From assembly GCA_947566075.1 (NCBI GenBank), contig CANOIM010000008.1, positions 1-64,000 of the forward strand: a stretch of DNA of 64,000 bases, read 5' to 3'. This document shows positions 1-8,053 of this stretch, in pieces. Within the stretch, counting starts at the first letter, position 1. The number at the start of each line of letters is the position of its first letter. The notes beneath the pieces are model-generated. The model was not told the origin of the DNA. It was given only the letters and a program-made list of their open reading frames with translations, and made no database searches. The DNA is from an uncultured Eggerthellaceae bacterium. Its GTDB lineage: Bacteria > Actinomycetota > Coriobacteriia > Coriobacteriales > Eggerthellaceae. The position numbers and the translations under genes were made by a program.

Positions 1-14
1 TGAGCTACACAGGC
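1..14 (-). tRNA. Partial tRNA, 5' end only (cut by window edge)
   Basis: Read on the minus strand, the first 14 bases give GCCTGTG, TA, GCTC, A. This is the classic start of a tRNA: a 7-base acceptor strand, TA, then the D-stem. The rest lies outside the window, so the anticodon is not visible. The acceptor sequence and the position after tRNA-Tyr would suit a tRNA-Thr or similar, but that is a guess. It is probably co-transcribed with the tRNA-Tyr 6 bases upstream. Confidence 0.6.
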
Positions 15-20
15 ATGAAA

Positions 21-105
21 TGGTGGGCGCGCTAGGATTCGAACCTAGGTAGGCAGAGCCAACGGGTTTACAGCCCGTCCCCTTTAACCACTCGGGCACA
101 CGCCC
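21..105 (-). tRNA. tRNA-Tyr (anticodon GTA), CCA encoded
   Basis: On the minus strand the gene starts GGGCGTG, which pairs with CGCGCCC near the 3' end (one G-T pair). An A discriminator and an encoded CCA follow. The anticodon loop reads ctGTAaa on a GACGGG/CCCGT-type stem. The T-arm has the usual TTCGAAT loop closed by CTAGG/CCTAG. The total of 85 bases with a long variable arm fits a class II tRNA-Tyr. Confidence 0.93.
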
Positions 106-116
106 ATTCCTGATGT

Positions 117-140
117 CAGCGAAGGATGATGCCTTCGCTG
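117..140 (-). other. Hairpin in the tRNA leader
   Basis: A perfect 9-base inverted repeat (cagcgaagg / ccttcgctg, 6-base loop) ends 12 bases upstream of the mature tRNA-Tyr 5' end. It lies between the likely promoter and the tRNA. It may be a leader structure for RNase processing or an attenuator. There is no T-run, so an intrinsic terminator is unlikely. Confidence 0.4.
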
Positions 141-224
141 CCCTGGAAGGGTAGATATCCATGTGAGATTTTCAAGTTGCGGCTTGGCTTCAGACATATG
201 CGTCTTCATTGCAAGCGAAGTGGA

Positions 225-254
225 ATGATACGTTACGGTAAAAGCAGTGTCAAC
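225..254 (-). promoter_or_regulatory. Likely sigma-70 promoter of the tRNA genes
   Basis: On the minus strand a consensus -35 TTGACA (249-254) and a -10 TATCAT (225-230) are separated by 18 bases. The start would fall near 218, giving a leader of about 110 bases before tRNA-Tyr. This is the best -35 box noticed in the window. Confidence 0.6.
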
Positions 255-366
255 ACTAAACACGCCCCCGGGCGTATCCTAGGATGAAAGGCTGTGTTAT
301 CTCGGTGAACCGGATGCCCGTTGCTATAGAATCCCCCTTTACGGATCAGATGAGGATGGAGATATC

Positions 367-1080
367 GTGCAGAAGGACCTAGGGATCATAGGAGGCATGG
401 GGCCCGAGGCCACCTGCGTCCTGTTCGAGAGGATCATAAAGGGCACGGACGCAAAGCGTGACCAAGACCATATCAACATCACCATCTTGAATGACCCTTC
501 CATCCCTGACCGAACCGCGTTCTTGCTGAAGAAGGAAGGTGCCCAAGACTTCACCATACCCATCAAGGAGAAGGCCCGGCAGCTAGAGGCCTTGGGCTGT
601 GAGGTCATCGCCATCCCCTGCAGCACCTCCCATGTGCTCCTAGATGACATCCGCACGGCTTTGGACCATGCCCAGCTGTTGGATATGCCGAAGCTGGCAG
701 CCGCCTCTGCAAAGCGAACGGACGCTTCCCGGACAGGGATCCTGGCCACAGATGGAACGGTTCGCTTCGGCTTGTATGAGCAAGCCCTCCGTGCCGAAGG
801 CATCACCACCGTCCTCCCCTCCCCTCCTATCCAGCAGAAGGTGATGGCCATCATCTATGACCACGTCAAGGCAGGACGCGCCGTGCCGGACGGCCTCTTG
901 GATGATATCTTCGCGGATCTGGAAGCCCAGGGGTGCGACACCGCCATCCTGGGATGCACAGAGCTCTCTGTCATAGGCATCCCCCCTATCGTGAGGGGGA
1001 TCCATGTCATCGACGCTCTGAGCTCATTGGCAGAAGGCTGCGTAGCCGCCTGTGGGGCGCCCTCACGACCGCTGCTCTAG
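367..1080 (+). CDS. Aspartate/glutamate racemase family protein
   Basis: The 237-residue protein is the usual size for the Asp/Glu racemase family, which interconverts L- and D-amino acids by a two-cysteine, cofactor-free mechanism. Both catalytic cysteines are visible: Cys85 in IPCSTSH and Cys197 in LGCTELS. The N-terminus has the family's IIGGMGPEAT motif. The start is GTG, with a GGATGGAG-like ribosome site just upstream. An extended -10 (TGCTATAGA, 322-330) could drive it. It converges on an ATP-grasp ligase with an 18-base overlap of the 3' ends. Next to that ligase and murJ, a role in supplying D-aspartate or D-glutamate for peptidoglycan is plausible. Aspartate specificity is favoured by family resemblance but is not proven. 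Confidence 0.88.
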   Translation: MQKDLGIIGGMGPEATCVLFERIIKGTDAKRDQDHINITILNDPSIPDRTAFLLKKEGAQDFTIPIKEKARQLEALGCEVIAIPCSTSHVLLDDIRTALDHAQLLDMPKLAAASAKRTDASRTGILATDGTVRFGLYEQALRAEGITTVLPSPPIQQKVMAIIYDHVKAGRAVPDGLLDDIFADLEAQGCDTAILGCTELSVIGIPPIVRGIHVIDALSSLAEGCVAACGAPSRPLL

Positions 1081-2313
1081 GTAGGGCTTGAAGCTCTTCG
1101 CTTGCTTGCTCAGGAAGATCCGGGGATAGATGCGACGGATGAAGCGCTCCTCGGCTTTGTAATCTATGGGATTCACCGCCCGTCCTTGCCGATAGAGCTC
1201 TTCCACCTCTGCAATGAGCTCTTCGTCAGTGAGGACGCTCAGCAGCAGGGCTTTGGGCACCACCGTGAACAATGCCTTGGAACCATCTTCATTGGCGATC
1301 TTGACTCCTTCGAAGGCCTTGTGGTGGATCAGATCATCCACGATCCATTTCACGGTATTGTTCCCCCCTGCGGTGACGTAGTAGTTGCTGCGCCCGAGGC
1401 GAGGGTTGATCTCGAAGAACCGATAGGAACCATCCCGGCAGTCGTACTTGACATCGAAGTTGGCGAAGCCCGTATAACCCACCGCTTCCAACAGGCGCTG
1501 GGCATGGGCCACTACCTCTGGGTTCACCCGGTTGATGATGGCCACCGGGTTGCCGATGCCGTTGTCAGTAGGGTCTTCCATGAGCGTTTGGCCGAAGGCG
1601 GCGAAGCGCAAGCGGGAATCCTGGTCACAGTAGCAGGTGAGGATGCGCATGTTGGTGTCATCCCCCGGGATGAAATCCTGCACGAGGAGCTTCTCCTGGT
1701 AACCGCTGGCGATGAGGCGACGGAACATCTCATCGAATTCGCGGCGGCTCTCGAACTTGAAGACCTTCTTCTTCCCCTCGAATTCCACATAGTGATAGGC
1801 AGGGGTGGAAGCTGCCTTCGCGATGATGGGGAACGAGAACGGTATCTCCAGTTGGGTGATGTCCTCAGGAGGGCAGGCGCAATCTATGGTGAGGGTCTTC
1901 GGGTAGGGGATGCCCAGACGTTCGCAGGTGGCATAGAACTGGTCTTTGAATACCAGGCTGTCATGGAGTTCCTTCGGGATATACGGGATGATGAACCGCT
2001 CTTCCAGCGCCTCTCGGTTGTCCATGATGAGATCCACGTACCAATCCCCACAGGCAAGCAAGATCAGCTGCTGACCCGGGAAGCGGTCCGCCACCGCTAT
2101 CAAACGGCTGGCGAAGCCCTCGGGATCATCCATGGACCCATCATAGATGGAATCGATGATGCTGGAATCTCCGCAAAGATGGTACTTCCCCTTGCTGAGC
2201 GCCACGGACTTGATGCCGTACTGCTCATGGAAGGTGCGAGCCAAGCTGTAGGTGGCGATATCAGAGCCCAGGATGATGGGCAGGAAACTACTCTGGTCTT
2301 CGGATAAGCTCAT
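1063..2313 (-). CDS. ATP-grasp carboxylate-amine ligase (D-aspartate-ligase-like)
   Basis: The protein has 416 residues with an ATP-grasp arrangement. An N-terminal pre-ATP domain (GSDIATYSLARTFHEQYG) is followed by a nucleotide-binding region (FPIIAKAAST, LLVQDFIPGDDTNMR) and a C-terminal metal/phosphate segment (FFEINPRLGRSNYYVT). ATP-grasp ligases join a carboxylate to an amine through an acylphosphate. The overall pattern resembles the group that includes D-aspartate ligases of peptidoglycan cross-bridges. The start has a strong AAGGAGGAG site 11 bases upstream. It lies just upstream of, and convergent to, an aspartate racemase, and just downstream of murJ. This supports a role in wall precursors, but the substrate is inferred. 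Confidence 0.75.
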   Translation of the reverse strand: MSLSEDQSSFLPIILGSDIATYSLARTFHEQYGIKSVALSKGKYHLCGDSSIIDSIYDGSMDDPEGFASRLIAVADRFPGQQLILLACGDWYVDLIMDNREALEERFIIPYIPKELHDSLVFKDQFYATCERLGIPYPKTLTIDCACPPEDITQLEIPFSFPIIAKAASTPAYHYVEFEGKKKVFKFESRREFDEMFRRLIASGYQEKLLVQDFIPGDDTNMRILTCYCDQDSRLRFAAFGQTLMEDPTDNGIGNPVAIINRVNPEVVAHAQRLLEAVGYTGFANFDVKYDCRDGSYRFFEINPRLGRSNYYVTAGGNNTVKWIVDDLIHHKAFEGVKIANEDGSKALFTVVPKALLLSVLTDEELIAEVEELYRQGRAVNPIDYKAEERFIRRIYPRIFLSKQAKSFKPYLEQRS

Positions 2314-2385
2314 AGGGCTTAGCTCCTCCTTCGGTTCGCTTGCAAGCGAACGAGAACATCGGGTGCTTGAAGGAGGAACGGTACA

Positions 2386-4140
2386 TCAACTCAAGCGTCT
2401 TTTCAATCCGTTCGCGAAAGTGCGGATGAGAGCCGCCTCGGGCCGCTTTGTTGCCAAGGCGATGCCGAACGTGACCGCCAGCGAAGCGCACCCACCCACC
2501 ACCACGCAGACCGCCGCCGCCCAGATCTGGGTCTGATAGGCAGCAAGGGCCACCTGCAGGCCGTAGAGGACGCAACCCCCCACCAGCGCCCCCAACCCTC
2601 CTAAGAGGACACCCCAGAGCATCGCCTTCAAGATGGGGGTCAGGCTGAACCCGCCGAAGGATACCCTGAGGTATATCAGGCAGAGGATGTCACAGACGAG
2701 ATAGAACGCGGCCGACGCCCAGGCGATGGATTCGATGGGAATGAGCTGGCCTTGCCGGAACCCATAGGCAGCCCCCAGGGTGAGCACCACCTGGACAGCC
2801 GAGGCGATGACATTGAAGAGAGCGAAGACGCCAAGGCGGCGGATGCTGCTGAACACCTTCTGCATATGGGCCACCACCCCGTAGAAGGGCAATGCCAAAG
2901 CCAGAGCCGCCAGGAACCCGGCTATCTGGGAGATCCTATCCTCAGCGAAAGCGCCCGTGTGATAGAGGGTGACCAGTGGCTGGGAGAATACGATCAGATA
3001 CAGGGCGAAGGGGATGAGCAGGAACAGGATCTGACAGGTGCCCGATTCCATGGCCCGCATGACGCCTGCCAGGTTGCCATCGGCATACATATCCGAGAGC
3101 TCGGTGAACAGCGCCGTGGTGATGGGGATGGCCAGGAAGGAATAGGGCAGCGTATACCACAGCCGCGCATAGGCGATGACCGAAGGGCCGTTGTCTGCGA
3201 AGGCATAGGAGGCGGCGTTCATCACCGATACGGTGATGAAGGTGCAGATGGTGATGGCAAGGGCCGGAAGCCCCAGGCGCACTGTTTCCCGAAGGCCCGC
3301 ATCCTTGAGGCTCAAGCGCGGCCGCAGCCGGATGCCGCAGCGCTTGAGCGCTGGCATCTGCACCAACACCTGGAGCAGCACCCCAGCAGGATTGCCCAAG
3401 GCGATGACATAGAGCGCCGATGTTGGATCAGAAGGCGCGATGGCCGCATAGGCCAAGAAGGTGGCGATCACCACCAGGTTGTTGAAGATGGGGGCCGCCG
3501 AGGACCAGAGGTATTCCCTATTGGCGTTCAAAAGCCCCGAGAGGATGGTGGAAGCGCCATAGAACACCGTTTGGATGGCGAAGAACTGGAAGAGGAGCAC
3601 CGCAGTGCCCATCTCGGATTGGTCTGTCATGAAGGACTGGGTATAGACGATGGCTTCCGGGAACGCCAGGCAAAGGGCCGTGCATATCCCCAGAAAGAGG
3701 ATGACGATGGTGAAGAGGTTAGAGGCGTAGGCCGAACCCGCTTCCGCGCCCGCCTTCTTCTTGATGGATACATAGACAGGAAGGAATGCCGTGACCAGCA
3801 TGCCGCCCATGACCAGCTCATAGAGCTGGTTCGGAAGGTTGTTCGCCACCTGATAGGAGCTGGAGAGGAACGTAGCACCCAGGGCGAAGGCCATGGACCA
3901 CGTGCGGATAAAGCCCGTGATGCGCGAGAGGGCCACACAGATGCTGATGATGCCTGCCGATCGGGCCACTTGGGGAAGCTCATCCTCAGCCGCTTGAGGG
4001 TCAGGGTCCCCTACCGCCAGCGCTGGCTCCGCCTCAGGAGAAGGGCCTTGGACTTCCAGTTGGCGTAACCGCTCCTGGCGAGCGCGCACATAGGCCTCGG
4101 TATGCTTCGCGCGGGCGATCTTTTGAGAGAGCTTGCTCAA
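2386..4140 (-). CDS. murJ: Lipid II flippase MurJ (MviN family)
   Basis: This 584-residue polytopic protein has a hydrophilic N-terminal extension of about 60 residues followed by the MurJ/MviN core (RITGFIRTWSMAFALG, then QVANNLPNQLYELVMGG). The rest consists of hydrophobic helices in the family's 14-helix pattern. MurJ moves lipid-linked peptidoglycan precursors across the membrane. The start is a TTG preceded closely by CGGAGG; the spacing is tight, so a slightly different start is possible. It lies between the NlpC/P60 hydrolases and the ATP-grasp ligase on the same strand, forming an envelope block. Confidence 0.92.
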   Translation of the reverse strand: MSKLSQKIARAKHTEAYVRARQERLRQLEVQGPSPEAEPALAVGDPDPQAAEDELPQVARSAGIISICVALSRITGFIRTWSMAFALGATFLSSSYQVANNLPNQLYELVMGGMLVTAFLPVYVSIKKKAGAEAGSAYASNLFTIVILFLGICTALCLAFPEAIVYTQSFMTDQSEMGTAVLLFQFFAIQTVFYGASTILSGLLNANREYLWSSAAPIFNNLVVIATFLAYAAIAPSDPTSALYVIALGNPAGVLLQVLVQMPALKRCGIRLRPRLSLKDAGLRETVRLGLPALAITICTFITVSVMNAASYAFADNGPSVIAYARLWYTLPYSFLAIPITTALFTELSDMYADGNLAGVMRAMESGTCQILFLLIPFALYLIVFSQPLVTLYHTGAFAEDRISQIAGFLAALALALPFYGVVAHMQKVFSSIRRLGVFALFNVIASAVQVVLTLGAAYGFRQGQLIPIESIAWASAAFYLVCDILCLIYLRVSFGGFSLTPILKAMLWGVLLGGLGALVGGCVLYGLQVALAAYQTQIWAAAVCVVVGGCASLAVTFGIALATKRPEAALIRTFANGLKRRLS

Positions 4141-4262
4141 TCATCCTCCGATTATCTGACGAAAGGATGATAGCAAACGCACGATCAAAGGAAGATGAGA
4201 CGGAACAGGCAAAGGAGCGAGAAGCGTCCGGATGCCCTAGATAGCCGCGAAAGCGCGCCTGA

Positions 4263-4277
4263 GCGTACTTCGTACGC
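4263..4277. repeat. Small perfect hairpin in the murJ/NlpC gap
   Basis: The 190-base gap between murJ and the first NlpC/P60 gene has no convincing gene. It contains gcgtac-ttc-gtacgc, a 6-bp stem with a 3-base loop, in a stretch rich in GCGC/GCGAGG words. It is downstream of the NlpC/P60 stop but lacks a T-run. Confidence 0.3.
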
Positions 4278-4330
4278 GAGGATGAAGCGCTTGGAGCGAG
4301 CTAGATGGGGTATACGGGCGCTTCGCAGCG

Positions 4331-5401
4331 TCAATAACGGCGGTAGACCATGCTGCCCCATACGGGGGCTTCCACCACACCACGGGAAACAGAGGCATGG
4401 ACCATCATGCCGCCCCCCACGTAGATGCCGCAATGCTGAGCATTCACGCAGATGTCCCCGGGTTGAGGATCGGTCACGGCGGTCCAACCCAGGAAGGTAT
4501 AGGTGGTGCCCAGACGGCTATTGCTCCCCGTCAGGCAGTAGCTGACGAAGCCAGAGCAGTCATAGCTGTTAGGGCCAACCGCTGCCCACACATAGGGCTT
4601 GCCATACTGGGAGTAAGCCCTATCAACCACCACGTTGCCCGTGACGGTCTGGGCCTTGGAATTATCCACTTCAGAGCTATACCCACCACCGACGTTCTGC
4701 TCTTGACGACGCCGGGCCGCTTCCTCTTGGCGAGCACGCTCTTCTTCGGCCCTGCGACGGGCCTCTTCCTCTTCAGCCAGAAGCCGAGCAGCCTCAGCTG
4801 AGAGGGCGTCATAGGTTGCCTGGAGCTCATTCACCAGCTGCTGAGCTTCAGCCTTGACGGCTGCAGCTGTCTCAGCCTGCTCTGCTGCCACAGCCTCTTG
4901 CTGAGCGTACTCAGCCTTCTGGGCTTCCACTTCCGTACGAAGGGCCTTCGTGTCCTCCACCATCTTCGAATCATTCTCATTCATCTGATTCAGGGTGTCC
5001 CAGTTGGTGGTGAACGCCTGAAAGGAGGTGGCGGAGAGCAGCACGTCCAAGAAGGAGAAGGAGCCAGAGCGATACATGCCGCGAGCCCGGGTGCCCAGCT
5101 GTTCCTGGAGATCGGCGATCTGGCTGCTGGCCTCATCTATCTTGGTTTGGGCCTCATCCATCTTGGCCTGAGCAGCCTCTTGCTCAGACAGGGCGGTGAA
5201 GTAGTTGTTAGAGGCCTCATCCAGCTTGACCTCCATCGCCTGGATGCGGTCAAGAGTGGCAGCGGCTTCCGCCTGCTTCTCAGCAGCCGTGACGCCGAAG
5301 GCCTTCAAAGGGGTAGCAGAGAGGACGCCAGCACCGGCCACGGTGGCCAAGCCAGCAGTCAAGAACGTTCGTCTGCTCAGTGCGTTGATATGCTCGCTCA
5401 T
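4331..5401 (-). CDS. Secreted coiled-coil NlpC/P60 peptidoglycan hydrolase, Tat-type signal
   Basis: The predicted protein has 356 residues. The ATG at 5401 is chosen because CTAGGAGG lies 10 bases upstream; a longer frame would begin inside that site. The N-terminus contains SRRTFL followed by a hydrophobic stretch, a twin-arginine export signal. A long alanine/glutamate-rich coiled coil follows, then a low-complexity hinge, then a C-terminal NlpC/P60 domain. The domain has the catalytic cysteine in YDCSGFVSYC and histidines in QHCGIYVGGG and MMVHAS. Such enzymes cut stem peptides in peptidoglycan, often during cell separation. It is the first of three tandem paralogues and the only one with a twin-arginine signal. 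Confidence 0.88.
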   Translation of the reverse strand: MSEHINALSRRTFLTAGLATVAGAGVLSATPLKAFGVTAAEKQAEAAATLDRIQAMEVKLDEASNNYFTALSEQEAAQAKMDEAQTKIDEASSQIADLQEQLGTRARGMYRSGSFSFLDVLLSATSFQAFTTNWDTLNQMNENDSKMVEDTKALRTEVEAQKAEYAQQEAVAAEQAETAAAVKAEAQQLVNELQATYDALSAEAARLLAEEEEARRRAEEERARQEEAARRRQEQNVGGGYSSEVDNSKAQTVTGNVVVDRAYSQYGKPYVWAAVGPNSYDCSGFVSYCLTGSNSRLGTTYTFLGWTAVTDPQPGDICVNAQHCGIYVGGGMMVHASVSRGVVEAPVWGSMVYRRY

Positions 5402-5572
5402 CAGCGAATATCCTCCTAGATCGAGCAACTGGTGTATTTCTCGGCAAACAGTCCAGCTATGGTATCAGGGCGTGCGAGTACGCTTATGACATTGGTCATG
5501 ATTCAACCGAACCTTCACATCTGGCTTCTTGGGTTTTGATGATTCTGTGAAGACGGCCTGCGGGTGAACAAA

Positions 5573-5600
5573 GAACATGCCGCCCGAAGGCGGCATGTTC
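5573..5600 (-). terminator. Rho-independent terminator after the second NlpC/P60 gene
   Basis: A perfect 12-bp stem (gaacatgccgcc / ggcggcatgttc) with a 4-base loop lies 26 bases past the stop. On the minus strand it is followed by TTTGTTC. Confidence 0.85.
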
Positions 5601-5626
5601 GCAAGGACTAGATGAGAAGGGAATCG

Positions 5627-6649
5627 TTAGGGTTGCCGATGGATGGTCATGTTGCCCTGGACCGGCCCGATGATCACGCCAACGCCATAATCAGAGGCAT
5701 GGATCATCTGACCCCCGCCGATGTAGATACCCACATGACCCGGCCTCCAGCAGACATCGCCCGGCTGAGGGTTGCTTGTCTGCGGCCAAGCCCCGTAGAA
5801 GGCATCGCTACCCTGACGGCCCCCTGCGATGCACCAACCCACCAATCCGGAGCAGTCGAAGCCACCCGGGGCAGCACCGGCCAACACATAGGGCTGACCG
5901 AGCATGGCATAAGCATTCGCCACCACATTGCCAGGGTTGTACTTCGCAGCCCCGTTGTAGTAATTCGTGCTGCCACCCTTATTGCTTGACGTACCCGAAG
6001 GGCTGTTGCCAGCAGCCAGATTCGCCTGGACCACCTTGAGCGTCTCTGCGTCACGGGCTGCGCGTTCGGCCTGAAGGGCTTCAGCCGCCTCAGCGCTCAG
6101 GGAGTCATAGGTTGCCTGGGCTTCATCTACGAGCGCCTTGGTCTCGTTCTTGGCTTGTTCCGCCTGAGAGGCTTTTTCGGCTTCCACTTTCTCTTGCTCT
6201 TCCACCACGGCCCGAAGGTCTTTGGTCTCTTGGACCATCTCCGCATCGGATTCATTCATGTTGTTCAGGATGTCCCAATTATTGGTGAAAGCCTGGAACG
6301 ACGTGGAGGAGGTCAGCACGTCCAGCATGGACAAGGACCCGGAGCGATACATGCCGCGGGCACGGGTTCCCAGCTTGCTTTGCAGATCCTTGATCTTCGC
6401 TGAGGCCTCTTCGATCTTCCCTTGGGCCTCTTCTTGGGCCGCAACGGCATCGACGTATTCAGCCGAAGCCTGGTCTAGCTTATCCTGGAGTGCAGTGAGC
6501 TTATCAAGGGTTGCCGATGCCTGGGCTTGGAGCTCTGCCGCCGTTGCAGCATAAGCTGGTGACGGTAGCATCAAAGCGGCTGCCATGACACCTGCAACGG
6601 CAAGCGCCCCGACAGCCGAAAGTCTCTCAGAGATGGATTTTGCTCTCAT
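5627..6649 (-). CDS. Secreted coiled-coil NlpC/P60 peptidoglycan hydrolase (second paralogue)
   Basis: The protein has 340 residues from the ATG at 6649, which has GGGAGG 10 bases upstream. A Sec-type signal peptide (MRAKSISERLSAVGALAVAG, ending PSPAYAATA) leads into a coiled coil of about 170 residues. A short Gly/Ser/Asn hinge and the NlpC/P60 domain follow, with Cys in FDCSGLVGWC and His in GHVGIYIGGG and MIHAS. The coiled coil is closely similar to its neighbours (GTRARGMYRSGSLSMLDVL), showing tandem duplication. It has its own promoter and terminator, so the three copies are separate transcription units. Confidence 0.9.
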   Translation of the reverse strand: MRAKSISERLSAVGALAVAGVMAAALMLPSPAYAATAAELQAQASATLDKLTALQDKLDQASAEYVDAVAAQEEAQGKIEEASAKIKDLQSKLGTRARGMYRSGSLSMLDVLTSSTSFQAFTNNWDILNNMNESDAEMVQETKDLRAVVEEQEKVEAEKASQAEQAKNETKALVDEAQATYDSLSAEAAEALQAERAARDAETLKVVQANLAAGNSPSGTSSNKGGSTNYYNGAAKYNPGNVVANAYAMLGQPYVLAGAAPGGFDCSGLVGWCIAGGRQGSDAFYGAWPQTSNPQPGDVCWRPGHVGIYIGGGQMIHASDYGVGVIIGPVQGNMTIHRQP

Positions 6650-6711
6650 CAGTTCGATGCCTCCCTGGGTCGAGCGAGAATGTTCTGTCTTTTTCGTGAA
6701 CATAACGCCAC

Positions 6712-6739
6712 ATGATAGCACGCTCAGGGAATAAGGCAA
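6712..6739 (-). promoter_or_regulatory. Likely promoter of the second NlpC/P60 gene
   Basis: On the minus strand a -35 TTGCCT (6734-6739) and a -10 TATCAT (6712-6717) are 16 bases apart, about 60 bases upstream of the ATG. Confidence 0.5.
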
Positions 6740-6754
6740 ACGGGGCGCAAAAGA

Positions 6755-6784
6755 GAAGGAGGCACGGATGTCCGCGCCTCCTTC
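6755..6784 (-). terminator. Rho-independent terminator after the third NlpC/P60 gene
   Basis: A 9-bp stem (gaaggaggc / gcctccttc) with further pairing in the loop (gga/tcc) lies 20 bases past the stop. On the minus strand it is followed by CTCTTTTGC. Confidence 0.8.
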
Positions 6785-6804
6785 ACAGTTCTTAGAGGAG
6801 TGGT

Positions 6805-7899
6805 CTAGTAGCGCTTATAGGTGACCGGACCCAGGGCGGACTCAGACCAGCTGACCGCCGATTGCACCACCTTGCCCTGGGAAAGGGATGCATGGATCAT
6901 CTGACCGCCACCTATGTAGAGGCCCACATGATCCCACCACCAGCAGATATCCCCCGGCTGCGGGTTGGTGACCGTGGTGAATCCGGCCATGGAATAGGTG
7001 GTGCCCAGCACGCGCCCCGTGCGACCAGTGAGGCAATAGCTCACGAAGCCGGAGCAATCGAAGCTGGAAGGACCGCCTCCGCCCAACACATAGGGGATGC
7101 CGATGCAGCTGTAAGCCCGTGAGATAGCATCAGACCCGCCGATGGTGGGCACCTTGTCATTATCAACGTTGGAGTTGTTGACATTGGGCTTCTTGTTGGA
7201 GCTGTTGTTGCTGGTGCTGGGAGCTGCTGGCTGGGCATTGGCCGCGGCCTCTTGCCGCGCTGCCTCCTCGGCGGCCACCAGCTCAGCCGCCTCAGCAGAG
7301 AGCGAATCATAGGTGGCTTGCATCTCAGACTGGAGCGCGGCGCTCTCGTTCTTCACCTGCTCAGCCTGAGCAGCCTTCTGGGAAGCCTGGGCCTCTTGCT
7401 CTACGTAGACGGCCTTCTGCTCCTCCACCTCAGCGCGAAGGTCCTTCGTCTCCTGCACCAAAGCGGCATCGGATTCGTTCATGTCATTCAAAAGGCCCCA
7501 GTTGTTGGTGAATGCCTGGAAGGTGGTAGCCCCCAAGAGCATATCCACGAAGGTGGTAGAACCGCTGCGATACATGCTGCGGGCCCGAACGCTCAGCTGA
7601 TCCTGCAGATCGGCTATCTGGCCCGTTGCCTCATCGATCCGGCCCTGGGCCTCATCCATGGCATCCTGGGCGCATTGGCGCTCATATTCTGCCAGCTCAT
7701 AATCAGCTTCGGCCCGATGCAGCTTCTCGTTCACCGCATCCAGCTTATCCAAGGCAGCAGCCGCCTCTGCTTGCTTCGAGGCAGCCGTGGCGGCCAGGGC
7801 TTCTGCAGGCAGCGCGCCGATAAGCGCAAAGGAGAGGGTCAGGGTGAATAGTCCGGCGAGAGTGCGTTTCAGGGTGCGGGACGGGGACTGGTTGACCAT
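6805..7899 (-). CDS. Secreted coiled-coil NlpC/P60 peptidoglycan hydrolase (third paralogue)
   Basis: The ATG at 7899 has AAGGAGG 11 bases upstream and gives 364 residues; the open frame further upstream is not needed. The N-terminus is a Sec-type signal (basic start, then LAGLFTLTLSFALIGALP, cut near AEALAA). A long coiled coil and an Asn/Ser-rich hinge (SNNSSNKKPNVNNSNVDN) follow. The NlpC/P60 domain has Cys in FDCSGFVSYC and His in DHVGLYIGGG and MIHAS. The leader holds a small hairpin (atgctc / gagcat). Role: peptidoglycan stem-peptide hydrolysis at the cell surface. Confidence 0.9.
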   Translation of the reverse strand: MVNQSPSRTLKRTLAGLFTLTLSFALIGALPAEALAATAASKQAEAAAALDKLDAVNEKLHRAEADYELAEYERQCAQDAMDEAQGRIDEATGQIADLQDQLSVRARSMYRSGSTTFVDMLLGATTFQAFTNNWGLLNDMNESDAALVQETKDLRAEVEEQKAVYVEQEAQASQKAAQAEQVKNESAALQSEMQATYDSLSAEAAELVAAEEAARQEAAANAQPAAPSTSNNSSNKKPNVNNSNVDNDKVPTIGGSDAISRAYSCIGIPYVLGGGGPSSFDCSGFVSYCLTGRTGRVLGTTYSMAGFTTVTNPQPGDICWWWDHVGLYIGGGQMIHASLSQGKVVQSAVSWSESALGPVTYKRY

Positions 7900-8014
7900 C
7901 AAGAGAGCGTCCTCCTTAAGGTTCTGGTACCTTGCCATGCTCCAAAAAAGAGCATTTGCGAATGATACCATGCAGCCCAAGGGATGGGAAGCCTCCATGG
8001 ATACCCCACATCTT

Positions 8015-8038
8015 CGCCCCCTCTTCGAAGAGGGGGCG
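8015..8038 (-). terminator. Possible terminator after the sodium/proline-type symporter
   Basis: A perfect inverted repeat (cgccccctc-ttcgaa-gagggggcg) lies 16 bases past the symporter stop. The T-run is poor, so it may be a factor-assisted terminator or an mRNA-stabilising hairpin. Confidence 0.5.
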
Positions 8039-8053
8039 GATGAGAAAGCACCC

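Noticed and set aside
1102..2307. Long plus-strand open frame opposite the ATP-grasp gene
   Set aside because: It mirrors the minus-strand coding frame in high-GC DNA and has no ribosome site or recognisable domain.
2752..4068. 438-codon plus-strand frame opposite murJ
   Set aside because: Composition is rich in His, Gln, Arg and Glu as expected for an antisense shadow; MurJ motifs on the other strand are clear.
5402..5572. Cyclic-di-AMP riboswitch before the NlpC/P60 genes
   Set aside because: Such switches often precede these genes, but the leaders are short and I could not find the conserved core.
8016..8037. CRISPR-like or tandem repeat around the GC-rich hairpin
   Set aside because: It is a single hairpin; no repeated units with spacers occur here or elsewhere in the window.
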